A stretch of 64,000 nt of DNA from Fusarium oxysporum f. sp. lycopersici 4287. Lineage: Eukaryota > Ascomycota > Sordariomycetes > Hypocreales > Nectriaceae. Each line of letters starts with the position of its first letter. Position 1 is the stretch's first letter. Below are positions 40,613 through 51,849 of this stretch, one piece after another. A program made the position numbers and the translations under genes. The stretch spans positions 1,145,043 to 1,209,042 of the forward strand of contig NC_030991.1 of the NCBI RefSeq assembly GCF_000149955.1, read 5' to 3'. The notes beneath the pieces are model-generated. The model saw nothing but the letters and a program-made list of their open reading frames with translations, had not been told where the DNA came from and did not search any database.

Positions 40613-42317
40613 ATGACCATGAGGCTGTTTTCGTTGATAGCGATATTGGTATCGCTGTCCAATGCAGCGGCTACTTCAAAGCCTCAACCCCCGATTTGTA
40701 TTGTCGGCGCCGGCGTATCCGGCCTTACGGCGGCAAAGGCGCTCGAGGATAAGGGTTACAAGACGGTCATGTTTGAGAAGCGCGATACTGTTGGTGGCAT
40801 GTGCCAGTCACATTATGAAGAGTAAGTCCACCCTTCTCGCACCCTGCGGGCTTGTGCCAGTAGGTGGTCATCGTTTTGGAATTTGTCAACTGATGGACTG
40901 GTTTCTAAAGCGGTCAATACTTCCCCCTCGGCGCTGTGCTCTTCACGGAAAGCCCGAGCTTTGCAGAGACTTTCAGAGTCGTTAATTCCTCGGGAGTCGA
41001 CTTCGACACGTTTGACCCTGCATACACCTATGATTACGACCCAAAGACTGGATCTGCGGCTTTGACGCAGGCGTCAACTCCTGCTGCTATCCAGGCCTTG
41101 CAGGAGGAGCTGGCGCGATATGCTGGTCTTTGGCAGAACGACTTTGCTCCTATTGGAGTTCCCGGCTACAAGGCGAGTTCGTTGGTGTTGTTGCCCGCAC
41201 ATTACAGCACGGTGTTAACCTGAGCTTGCAGAATGGGGTCCCTAAAGAGTTTACTGTTCCTGCTAAAGAATGGCTTCTCTCGAACAATTTTCCCATCATA
41301 GCTTCTGTTATCAACCGCGGTGCCGGGAACTACGGATACGGCGACTATACTCAGATCCCAATAGTGAGCTACATATCCTGTCCACCTACTGCTTTGACTG
41401 CATAATTTACCAAAATCACAGCTCTACTTCCTGCAGTTCTTTGCGTCAGATATTATTGCGAGTTTTATTGGAACGATGCAGCCTTTCAAAACCGGTGACC
41501 TCCCACCTAGCAAGTGACATGCCGCATGCAATGGCTAACTCTACGCAGACTTTTTTGAGGTCTTCAAACGTGTATCCAAGACCATCAAGGGATCAATTCA
41601 TCTTGGTGTCAAGATCGAGCGCATCAGTATGTGTTCCATTGCCTAGTACTACAATAAAAGCTGATTGATATAGATCGAAGTCCCCAGCCAAGCATTCGAT
41701 ACCGCAGTACTAAAGGGCGGCATACAAAGACACAGCTCTGCTCGGATGTCATCATCGCGTTCCCTCCCACATCTCGAGCTCTAAAAAAATCAGAACTGGT
41801 GCTTTCGGCTGCTGAACGAACTCTTTTTGCACAAGTTGGCGTCAACAGCTATTTCGCATCAGCCGTCCGCATGAGCAACCTTGGCGACAACCTGACCGTC
41901 TCCCAAGAGCTTCCAGACCCTCTCGATCCTTTCAAAGCAGAAGGTCAACCTGTATACCTGACCCGGTTGCATCCAGAGTCCAGCATCGTCAACGTTTACT
42001 CGGCAGATGACCCTGCGCACCCCAGCGTCACCCGAGTCAAGAGGCATCTTATTCGTGATTTGAGCAAGATTAACAAAGACTTGGAAAACGTTTATGCTGA
42101 TAGCACAAAGCTGGTTGCTGCAGACATACGCGCATTCAGTGGACAGATCGACTATTTCCCTCATCTGGGACCCGAGGCGTTGGCGGATGGTTGGTATGAA
42201 AGGTTTAATGATCTCCAAGGAAAAGATCACACGTACTTCACTTCTGGACTAAACAGCTTTGAGACTGTTGAATATACGATTCGGGCTGCTAGGGATTTAG
42301 TGGCAACGCACTTCTGA
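40613..42317 (+). CDS. Secreted FAD-dependent amine-oxidase-like oxidoreductase
   Basis: Six exons fit: 40613-40821, 40911-41172, 41232-41363, 41422-41494, 41549-41626 and 41674-42317; total 1398 nt, 465 residues. An N-terminal signal peptide (RLFSLIAILVSLSNAAA) is followed by the FAD-binding Rossmann motif ICIVGAGVSGLTAAKALEDK and a GG motif (DTVGGMCQSHYE). Later blocks include YFPLGAVLFTESPSFAETF, LYFLQFFASDIIASFI and SDVIIAFPPTSRAL. It resembles the fungal flavin oxidoreductase group that includes beta-cyclopiazonate dehydrogenase, so oxidation of an amine or a secondary-metabolite intermediate is possible. Substrate not determinable. Intron 2 needs a GC donor (AAG|GCGAGT) to keep the frame. 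The other introns are GT-AG. Confidence 0.85.
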
Positions 42318-42672
42318 TAGGAAGTGATTACGGTGATCTAGTGCAGCGCCTTTTCGGGACTTTAGCGCCTTATTCTCTGAAGTGTCTAGTAGAGCGAGCC
42401 TTTAATCAGCAAGGCCGCATTCTTTGTCAATAGCTTCGAAGATGGTGCGCCTAAGGCTCAATACATGACGTTTCTACGCCTTCTGATCAAAAAGACAAAT
42501 GGTCACGGTTGGCCAAGCTCTTCAGCACATGTATCCATTGCCGGTCCTGTCGATTTAGACACCTTCCATATCAAGGAGGATGTCTGGCCAGAGCGGCTGA
42601 GCAAGGCTTCGGTGTTCATAAAGCTGGGTTCTTACTTGGTGCCAGAAAACGACCGCCCTCCTCACAAAGGCG
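42318..42672. other. Unique sequence left of pogo element
   Basis: An open stretch (42465-42670; DTFHIKEDVWPERLSKASVF) has no recognised family. It is not the missing N-terminus of the lactate dehydrogenase found on the other side of the element, so DNA was lost or rearranged here. Confidence 0.4.
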
Positions 42673-44878
42673 TACAATGCAGTACCCACCCACCAGTAAC
42701 ACCCACCTACCGGTAAGCAAAAAAAAGTCAACCCATACAAACTGCTACTTTTCAACCCCCTTACCAAGAGTCACCAAATTACGAAAAACAAATTGATTCC
42801 TTTCATTCAATTGGAATTCGAATGAATTTCAATATTCTTTTGGTTTTTTAACTGTGCGGCCTGCGCGGGTGCGTGCGACAGGTAACTCTTCCGCCTCCGA
42901 ATTTGAGCCCTCATCCTCTTCCGCTCCTCCCACCTCGATCAGTTCCTCAACAGCCTCTGCCTCCTTAGTTGCCTGGGTTGGGCTAGAAATAGCTTCATCT
43001 GCCACTAGTGTCTCGGCTAATTTCATGAACTTCTTGTTGGGATTCGGTATCGCCTTTCTCTTCTTGCCTCTACTCAACCGCTCGACTTCCTCCTCTAGAC
43101 TAGCTACTCTAGAGCTTAGCGAAGCGATCTTTGACTCTTGCGCTTCAAAACCTTTCGATATTATAGAATACCGCCTTCTTGCTGTAGGGCTTTTGTTATT
43201 TCCTAGATCCCTAATATGACGGCTGGTCTTCGGCGTATTATCAGAGTCGACTTGCCCGTCTCTATGGCTGTCTGATGCGGGCGTCATTTCCTTCTTGTCT
43301 GGCTGGATCTCAGGATGTATGAGGGCTTTCCGGCGTGAAATTGGCCAGTTTCCAGTCACTCTCCAGCCCGAAAGGATGTTTTTCTTCGTCATACCCACCT
43401 CCCTGGCTTTGGCATAAGCCTTGATGAAGTTGACCTTGTCTACTGGGGCAGAATCAGCCAGGCTTGTCAACTTTCGGAGTTCTTTGCGGTAAGTAGCCTT
43501 AGAGGCATTGAACACGCCGTTGTCAAGTGGCTGTAGGCCGTGGGAGCAATGGTCTGGCAAGTAACAACAATATACGTTGCTCAAGAAACACATAGCCATC
43601 CACTCATCCTGGATTTAGGGTCAGCGGCACTTTTGGTTCAGGAGGTTCAGGACAGGCAGATACTCACAGACACATGGCTTCGATGACCATCTAATATGAT
43701 AAGCCTCGCATCGGACTCATCTTCCGGTTGTGTTTGGGGAAGATACACCTCTCTGAGCCACTCAATTGCGATATGGTTGTCTGTCCAGCCGTTGTCGGAC
43801 GTGATATAATACCAGTCGGCCACCTCCTTGAGCTCATCGATAAACCACTGTTGCTGAAATTCTTTACCTTTGAAGATAATCCCCGGTTTCAGAAGACGGC
43901 CAGTTGCCGTGACGGCCTCGATAAAGCTAGTCCAAGTGCGGGACTGGGAGCCTTTGAGGAAGACCTTCTTCCTGGGATCACTACTGCCGACAACCAAAGA
44001 ATCCAAGCCTAGATTCGCAATAGATTAGCTGAACTCTTGGTCAAAACGATAGATACTCGCCAAATCCGGCCATTATACCGCCTTCATCAACGTTAACTGT
44101 GTTCTCGGGCTTGATCCAGCCATGCTCTCTCTCCCGGATATCAAAGTACCAATTGACAGCGGTCGGGGTAAAGCAATTGAACCTCGACGCCTCCTGGCGT
44201 TTTCCTATCTTTGTCATTATGGATGGATGTCGTTTCATGAACCTGGCTAGCCAATGTATACCGACAGGCTTTACCCTTCCTTGTTGTCGTAGGAGGGCAT
44301 TGACGGTGGCGCGAACTTGACTGTGAGAGGGAGCATAGCCCAAGGCCTCTTGCCGAAGTATCCATGCGACTAATCTAAACTCTTCAGGTTTGGATAACAG
44401 CTGGGCAGGCTGTGTGACCTCTGACCTTGACGGTAGGCCTCTTAATCGGTCCCCGAGAGTCGACCGAGGGATCTCACGTTTCTGGGCGGATTTGTTAAGC
44501 GAGAGGCCGTTATCCGTGACATCTAACATTGCTTCAGCAACTTCATCCTCTGTATAAGACACGCGTGGCATTTTTAAGGCGATTATTAGGGGCTGGCATC
44601 GGGAACATTGGAAGGAGCGTCGGGGAGGCTGGGTGTCAAAGGAGATGTTTTGACAAATTTTACATTAGTCCCGTGCGACCATGCTGCATACGTAATCAAA
44701 AAAGCAATGTGACGATATCAGACTGAACGAATTCCCCGATACAACAGAAATTATTCTATACTAATAGCTTCAATTCTGGTCAAATACTGTGTAAGTGAAA
44801 TTGGGCATTTTGTATGGGGAAACTTTTTTTTTGCTTGCCAGTAGGTGGGTGCTGCCGGTAGGTGGGTAATGCATGGTA
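42673..44878 (-). mobile_element. pogo/Fot1-type DNA transposon, apparently complete
   Basis: TIRs of ~45 bp, bounded by TA at 42673-42674 and 44877-44878. Each TIR contains two direct copies of a CCCACC[CT]ACC[AG]G unit about 21 bp apart. It carries a three-exon transposase on the minus strand. The right flank reads directly into a lactate dehydrogenase exon; the left flank does not contain the rest of that gene. Confidence 0.85.
42829..44571 (-). CDS. pogo-type transposase (HTH + DDE_1), three exons
   Basis: Exons 44571-44061, 44008-43668 and 43608-42829 give 1632 nt, 543 residues, with no internal stop. It has an N-terminal psq-like HTH (YTEDEVAEAMLDVTDNGLSL) and a CENP-B-like second HTH (LARFMKRHPSI). 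DDE core: first Asp in NTVNVDEGGIMAGFG, second in ARLIILDGHRSH, third region NVYCCYLPDHCSHGLQPLDN. A coiled-coil follows (KIASLSSRVASLEEEVERL), then a basic/acidic tail. Intron 1 uses a GC donor (TTTG|GCGAGT); the related element at 45040 has GTAAGT at the same place. Intron 2 is GTGAGT...CAG. Potentially functional. Confidence 0.85.
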
Positions 44879-45039
44879 CTAATAGTCGCACGCGAGTACG
44901 GTCTGCCACGAACCGAGAGGCGTCTAAGAGTGACATCGTGGTCATCACAGCCTCATCCAAGCACTTATTAGGTACGAGGTGAAAATTTGTATACTCCTGA
45001 TCTGTAGTTTTTGTGATGCATATCTCATTCTGTTTCTTA

Positions 45040-47238
45040 TACCATGCACCACCACCCTTTCGCCAACCCCACCCTTTCGCCACGCAAAAAAATAATTTCA
45101 CCACCAAAGCTCACCACTTTCATTTATACACAATTTAGCCAAAACAATGGCTGTTTTACAAGAGATTGATCCAATCGGGTATAGAATTGATTGAAATTTT
45201 CGGCCTCAGTATTGTTTAGCTGACCAGGGCACTCGATGTATGCGCGGCAGGCTAAGGAAAATTCACCACTTAAATCTTTAATTTCCTCCCTCCCATCTCC
45301 GACACATCTGCTGCTAGCTTCTTGCAACTTGTTCAAAATATCTTTATCGCGGCCTCGTTGGGATTACACGGAAGATGACATGGCTAGGGCTATTTTGGAT
45401 GTCACAGATAGTGGCTTTTCGCCCTGTCAAGCGGCTCAGCGACGGGGAGTGCCTCGAATGACCCTAATCGACAGACTCGACGGCCAGACGGCCGTAAGCG
45501 AGCAGGTTCAGCCTCACCAACGGCTTTCAAAGAATCAGGAGGACAAGCTGGCTTCCTGGATTCTTCGTCAAGAGTCTCTGGGATATGCTCCGTCCCACAG
45601 CTAGATTCGCGCTTGCGCCATGGGCTTGCTGAGACAGCAAGGCGACCAGCACGAATTAGGACACAACTGGGTGGCCAGATTCATTCAGCAGCGCTCCTAC
45701 CTTAAGCCCAAGATGGGTAGACGTCAGGAAGCCAGTAGGTTCGACTCTTTCATACCCAAAGCCGTTCATTGGTACTTTGATATCAGGGAAGGCCAATACG
45801 GCTGGATCAAGCCTGAGAACACCGTTCACGTCGACGAAGGAGGTATTATGTCCGCCTTCGGTAAGTCTCCGTTTCTCCTATAACTATATTATTCAAATTT
45901 GGCTCACTAAACCTTCTTCGTTAGGGCTGGACAGCCTGGTGATTGGAAGCGCGGATCCGAAGCGGAAGGCTCTTCTCAAGGGACCACAGACTCGAAATTA
46001 GACCTCATTTATCGAAGCCATCACAGCTGAAGGCCGCGTCTTGACTCCTGGGATAATATTCAAGGGGAAAGAACTCCAGAAACAGTGATTCTTGAAGAAT
46101 TCAGGAAGATAGCAGACTGGTACTACATAACTTCGCCCCACAGGTGGACGGACAACCACATCGGCGTTGAATGGCTTGACAGGGTGTATTTACTCCAGAC
46201 AAAGCCTGCTGACGAGTCTGATGCCAGATTAATCATCCTGGATGGCCACGGCAGCCATGCAACGGCATGTACTTTACTCGCTGCGGGAAAAAACTACTGC
46301 TAACCGAGAGAAGCATGAATGGATGGCCAAGTGCTTTTTGAACAACGTTTACTGTTGCTATCTTCCAGCACACTGCTCCCACGGATTCCAACCATTAGAC
46401 AATGGAGTATTTAACGCATACAAAGCTGCATATCGTCGAGAGCTGGCAAAGTTCGCTTGCTTGACCGATTCTGCTCCGATAGACAAGGTGAATTTCATCC
46501 GAGCCTACGCCAAAGCTCGTGAAATGGGAATGACAAAGAATAACATACTCTCCGGCTGGAGGGACACTGGAAATTGGCCCATCTCGCGATCTAAAGCACT
46601 GCGGCACCCGGAGATCCAAGAGGATAGACCAAAAAAAAGCCCGAGGAGGACGCCGGAGCGGGCCTCATATTTTGGGTCGGATGACACGCCGAAAACCAGC
46701 CGCCAGATTCGCGATCTGGGGCTGAACAAGACACCAAAGACGCGGAGGCGGTATAACATGATAGCAAAGGGGTTCGAGACCCAGCAGCAGGCATTAATGG
46801 CACATAGCATGAAGATTGCTAGCTTGGAGGAGGAACTGGCCCGTCTAAAGATAGGTAGGAAAAGGAAGGCTGTCCCCAATCCTAGCAAATGGTTTATGGC
46901 TCTCAATGAAGCTCTATCATCTGAAGAAGTGATTACAGGGACGGGAAGCGGAAAAAAGGATTTTGTGGTGAGTTATATCTCGTCGGAGGAGTCAGGGTCG
47001 GATTCGGAGGCTGGGTCGTTGATTGAAGTGAGAGAAGAAATCATACAGCCGCAGCGCAAGACGCGGTCAGAAAGGCTAGTAAAACAAACCACTGAGGTAA
47101 AGGGGCATCTTTTTTGTAATATAATACACGGTTTTTTATAGATTACGGTTATTCTGACCACACGCCGTGTAAGTAAAATAGTTGAGTTTTGGTGGTGTTT
47201 TTTTTCTTTGCGTGGCGAAAGGGTGGTGGTGCATGGTA
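45040..47238 (+). mobile_element. pogo/Fot1-type DNA transposon, mutated
   Basis: TIRs begin TACCATGCACCACCACCCTT and are inverted at 47238, with TA on both sides. The left TIR contains a doubled CACCCTTTCGCCA unit, the right only one. It is related to the element at 42673-44878 by its transposase but has different TIRs. It sits precisely in the 3' splice site of a lactate dehydrogenase intron. Confidence 0.85.
45236..47141 (+). pseudogene. pogo-type transposase with several nonsense codons
   Basis: Same family as 42829-44571. HTH: YTEDDMARAILDVTDSGFSP; DDE core: ENTVHVDEGGIMSAFG, ARLIILDGHGSH, CCYLPAHCSHGFQPLDNGVF; coiled coil KIASLEEELARL. Stops relative to the intact relative: TAG at 45602 (CAG expected), TAG at ~45999 (TGG expected), TGA at ~46086 (TGG expected). 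All are C-to-T or G-to-A changes. The second intron appears as GCATGT...GAG, and the original start codon is not apparent. Dead copy. Confidence 0.85.
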
Positions 47239-47976
47239 GGCCAAACCGCAGTCGAATACACTTCTCGGAGTACCTCGATGGTTCGAACAGTAATTGACGC
47301 AATGAAGCCTTTCCGAACTGATGCTATCTTGCTTCTCATCGCAAATCCCGTTGATCTACTGACATCTCTCGCTAAGGAGATCTCCGGGCTTCCAGCGTCA
47401 CAAGTAATAGGTTCGGGAACTTCCTTAGATACTGCTCGACTCTGCGGAATGGTAGCGTCTTGAGGTTCGGTAAGTTCTTACGACAACAGCATTCACTCTT
47501 CACGCCCCGTTGTGTGCTAATCAATCCTCTTTAAGGTCGCCGCCTCGTCCATAGACGCTTTCATAGTTGGTGTTCATGGAGAAGACCAAGTCGTTGCATC
47601 GTCAGCAGCAACGGTTGGTGCATTGCCAACTTCCGAAGTAAATATGTTGAACAATGTTGATCGTATCAAAGTCGAGGGTATCTGCAAGCACCGATCTCAA
47701 AATATAATCATAGGTAAAGGATCGGCTCAGTTCGGAATTGGCTCCACCACGGCAAACATATGTTGCTCCATCCCCTTGGACAAACGTGAAGTCAGTCCTG
47801 TCAGCCATTTTCAGGGCCAGTTCAAGTGTTGTTTGAGCATGCCCGCGGTCGTTGGAAGAAAAGTGATTCTGCATACGATTCAATTGTCTCTGGATGATCA
47901 GGAGCAGGCCGCTATAGAGGCGTCAGCGAAACGATTGAGGGAGAGAGTCGATTCGACTAAAAGAAATAGGTGGTAG

Positions 47977-49450
47977 TGCAGATTGCGTCTCGATAGGCTG
48001 GAGCCTCTTCGTAGTTGGAAGTAGTCTATTTGAATATGATGTTAGTTCAGCTTGACAGTGGTTGACTGGCATTGAAGAATGAGGAGTCGTTGTATACCCA
48101 AGGACGCTGCAACTGAATAATAAGGTTGGTTGATGGCTGAGTCATAATGCAGGTTTAACGTGTGGAAACTGAGAGAAGAAGCTTTTTCCAGATATTATGC
48201 ATGATACCTTATTATGCAGGAAATAGCGTTTTGTTTTTAAAACTGTAACCTTCATCTATCTCGGCAACGTATTGGATAAAGTTATCAGATCATTTCAGCT
48301 TGACAACTTTTTGATCTGATTACATAGAGGTCCAGTGTTTAGCAATACAATCCAACCATACCGTTCAATCGATAGTAGCATGCAGAGATCAAGATCTCGT
48401 ACGCTGGAAGAAGTCGCTGGGCAGTAATAAGCGTTGTGTTGCATCAAGGTTATGGCATGCAATTCATTAGATACAATCTTGTACAACCAGGCTGACTATT
48501 CAAAGATCCTCAAACAAATGTTTATTTTGCGTTTACAATAACATGGGCTCATTCTCTGATAACATGATCAAATTGAGCCGTTCATTTTACATTGGCAGTC
48601 AGGTGTTCTGACATGTGGCACACGTCATTCCAGGCTTTAGACGGATCATACAGTCTCGGCTACGTAGAGCTTTGAACGTAAGAAACAGCGGAACACTACA
48701 GTTAAATTACCTTAAATCAGGATGCGTGGATTCGGTTACGTGGCATCGGCAAGTCCTTGCAATCCAACAGTCGAAGTGACTGAAGGAATGACTTACATGT
48801 GATGCTACGCCTTGTATGCTGCTTCCGATAGTTAATATAAGAAGTTAATTTTGCATATCACACACAGGCAACTTCCGCACGAAGTGTATTATCGTCAAAT
48901 GCAATCAGCGAATACAACACTCATTATACTGAGATGATCTGGTCATCTATTCATTTTCAGCTGTTGTTGCGGCCGAGACGATACATGTTTATGCGCGACT
49001 TTAATAATCTGATCATCATTGTGGCTTGATCGTTAAGGTGGCAATAAGTGACTAGACTTCCGAAGCTCGTGAGGGGAGCTACAACGGAGGATAAAACGTG
49101 TTTCTTTAGCTGTACTCTGCCAGTACGCAAATACGCTTCCAATACGACACAAACCAATGACACGAAACGGTCAAATCACCAAAGTTTTCTCACTTGGTAA
49201 TGCTGATAGGCTGATTAGAGTCAGTTAGTTGATGATAGTGTTTCCTTATGATCAAACTCAAGCATTGTCTCTTTGTTAATATGCAGACAGTATCCATGGA
49301 AAAAACGTCTATTGGCGAGTGAATTTTAGGGCAGCTCAGTGCAACTGCGTCGGCCGAGTTTCTCAGTCAACTTTTAATCAAGGAAAAACATTATCCGGCG
49401 ACTAATGCATCCTCACTGCTCTTGGCTCAACGAGCTCGCATTCTTCTTCC
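47977..49450. other. No gene recognised
   Basis: Short frames only between the lactate dehydrogenase and pyruvate decarboxylase remnants. Confidence 0.5.
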
Positions 49451-49816
49451 ATGTCACCTTCCACAAGAGGTGATTATCTCGCCGCAAGACTTGTGCAGAT
49501 TGGCATCCGTCATCATTGTATCGTTCTAGGGACTTATAACCTCATCCTCCTTGAGAAACTTGAGGCTCATCCATCCCTGGCCTGAGTCGGCTGCACGAAT
49601 GAGCTGAGCTGTTCCTTAGCTGCCGAAGGCTACGCTCGTGGCAAGGGACTTGGCGTTTGCATAACCAGCTATAGCGTAGGCGCCTTCTCAGCCTTCAATG
49701 GCGTTGGTAGTGCTTATGCAGAGAATGTCCCTGTTTCCCTCATCAGTGGATCACCCAATACCAACGATATAGGGCGTCTACTAAACCACAACCTCGGTTA
49801 ATATGACACGACATAC
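49451..49816 (+). pseudogene. Pyruvate decarboxylase, N-terminal remnant
   Basis: TPP-dependent decarboxylase of pyruvate to acetaldehyde. Starts [19 protein letters not shown] and continues with [20 protein letters not shown] (the Glu that activates TPP lies in NEL) and [20 protein letters not shown]. Only ~120 of ~560 residues are present before a solo LTR begins. An in-frame TGA near 49583 (TGG likely, as fungal PDCs have Trp there) and a TAA before the LTR show decay. Confidence 0.85.
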
Positions 49817-49982
49817 TTTTGGAAAAACCGGGGGCCCTCAATTCCTTCAGGATTCAGACTGTTAGTCTGAATGTCCTAGAATTAGAGTTCAAAAGTCCTA
49901 GATGAAATAATTTAGATATATAAACCCGAGAAGAACATTTATCTCATAATTAACCACAAATTTAATATAACGTATATATATA

Positions 49983-51808
49983 ACGTGGTTGATAAGCGGG
50001 TGTCACAAAGAACCCTCAATTTACATCATGTCCATTTGATCAGATACTTTTCAACCACCAAATATGTCACAACCCTCAGATGAAGCTAGAATTCTTCTTG
50101 CACTTCAGGCCCTTCAAAATGACCCCAAATTAAGTATCCGACGCGCTGCAACTATCTATAAAGTCCATTACCGTACCTTACATCGTCGTCAACATGGCAT
50201 TCAATCACGACGCGATTCCATCCCAAACTCACGGAAACTATCTGATCTAGAAGAACAGATAATAATTCGATTCGTCCTTGGCCTAGATTCGCGAGGATTT
50301 CCTTCGCGATTGTGTTTTGTGGAAGAAATGGCCAATTCTCTGCTTATAGACCGCGACGCGTCACCTGTTGGCAAGCGCTGGGCTCATAACTTCATAAAGT
50401 GACAACCAGAGCTAAAGATGCGTATATTTCGGAGATATGACTCTCAGAGAGTCAAATGCGAAGATCCGACTATTATTCGTGGCTGGTTCAGGCTTATACA
50501 GAACACAATCGCGAAGTATGGTATCCGATCAGATGATATCTGGAACTTTGATGAGACAGGCTTTATGGTGGGCGTTATTATGGCCGGAATGGTTGTCACC
50601 GGTTCAGAAAGGCAAGGAAGACCAAAATCAGTGCAGCCTGGAAACCGGGAATGGATTACTGTGATCCAGGCGATTAATGCGGAAGGCCAATCGATCGCGC
50701 CGTCTATCATTGGTGCAGGCCAATATCACCTTGCGAATTGGTACCGAGAATGCAACCTCCCAGGTGATTGGGTTATTGCAACGAGCCAAAATGGATGGAC
50801 AAATAACGAGCTGGGTCTTAATTGGCTAAAGCACTTTGATCGGTTTAAAACTAACCGATCAACTGGTCCCTATCGTCTTCTGATCCTTGACAGTCACAAA
50901 AGCCACCACTCTGCCGATTTCGAGAGGTATTATAAGGAGAACAAGATCATTACGCTATGTATTCCTGCTCATGCACCTCACTTACTTCAATCCCTTGATG
51001 TTGGGTGCTTTGGGCCGTTAAAACAGGCTTATGGTCGAGAAATAGAGCATCTGATTAAAGGCTCTATAACCCATATTTCTAAGAACGAGTTCTTTTCTGC
51101 CTTCTATACTGCATTTAAAGCTACTTTTACTGAAAGAAATATCCGGGGAGGTCTTAGAGGAGCTGGCCTTGCTCCTCTTAACCCGGAAAATGTAATCTCA
51201 AAGCTTGATGTGCAGCTACGGACTCCAACGCCTCCCGGGGAGGCTGCTAAACCTTCGACCCCATGGGGTTCAAAGACCCCAAAGACAGCAACTGAGGCTC
51301 AATCTCAATCTGAATACCTCGAAAGGCGAATCGGAAGTCATAAAAGCAGCTCCCCAGAGTCAATAGTTGAAGCTTTAAAGTCTAGTACTAAAGCAACAAA
51401 GGCCGCTCTACATCGGCTAGCCTTAGTAGAGGCTAGGTTAAAGGATCTTGAACAAGCAAATAAGATACTAAGCCGGCGCCGAAGGGCAAAAAGGACTAGA
51501 CTACAGAAAGGAGGGGCAATGACAGTACAGGAAGCATCGCAAGTAATTGATCAGTTGGATGTTGATGCGCAGGTAGTGGCCGAATGATCTAGAAATGGTG
51601 CTCGAGGAAGGTCGGAGCGCCCGGGTGGTCGGCGTTGCGGTGTATGCGGCAAGGCCGGGCATAATGCAAGGACCTGTCGGGTAGTGATTGAGACCCCAAG
51701 AGAAGAGTATAGTGAGTAGTTTTAATCGATTAGATGGTTTATGGCGGTTTTAAAGCGATTTAAAGTCAAGAGGTTGAGATTTTTGTGACACTCGCTTATC
51801 GACCACGT
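49983..51808 (+). mobile_element. Fot1/pogo-type DNA transposon nested in the LTR
   Basis: TIRs ACGTGGTTGATAAGCGGGTG, then TCACAAA, at 49983 and inverted at 51808, inserted at a TATATATA run with TA duplicated. 1.83 kb with a single transposase frame. Confidence 0.88.
50064..51719 (+). pseudogene. Fot1-type transposase with two TGA codons
   Basis: One reading frame from ATG 50064 to TAG 51719, broken only by TGA at 50401-50403 (between NFIK and QPELKMR) and at 51585-51587 (after DAQVVAE). At both places CGA-to-TGA is the simplest origin. HTH: KLSIRRAATIYKVHYRTLHR; DDE core: IWNFDETGFMVGV, YRLLILDSHKSHHS, PHLLQSLDVGCFGPLK (DDD type). A C-terminal coiled coil and a zinc knuckle CGVCGKAGHNARTC lie beyond the second stop. 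Very recently inactivated. Confidence 0.88.
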
Positions 51809-51849
51809 TATATATATTCATTCAGTTCCCCTGCGCAATATAAACAACA

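Larger units (their letters stand above)
44878..47976 (+). pseudogene. L-lactate dehydrogenase remnant, interrupted by pogo element
   Basis: NAD-dependent LDH pieces: 44878-44971 (NSRTRVRSATNREASKSD, then IVVITASSKHLLG); an intron of ~70 nt whose TAG acceptor is the insertion site of the 2.2-kb element at 45040-47238; 47240-47469 (MKPFRTDAILLLIANPVDLL, QVIGSGTSLDTARL); an intron at 47470-47535; and 47536-47976 (SSIDAFIVGVHGEDQVVA with the catalytic HGE, then KHRSQNIIIGKGSAQFGIG). The N-terminal NAD-binding part is missing, cut at the right end of the pogo element ending at 44878. An in-frame TGA lies at 47461-47463. Non-functional. Confidence 0.88.
49817..51849. mobile_element. Solo LTR, split by a Fot1-type element
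   Basis: 49817-49982 and 51809-51849 together match the solo LTR at 56770-56965: TTTTGGAAAAACCGGGGG, GATTCAGACTGTTAGTCTGA, CCTAGATGAAAT, and the end CTGCGCAATATAAACAACA. The first base pair has decayed from TG and no matching 5-bp target duplication is visible. It separates two unrelated gene remnants (pyruvate decarboxylase and lysophospholipase), so deletion or recombination accompanied it. Confidence 0.8.
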
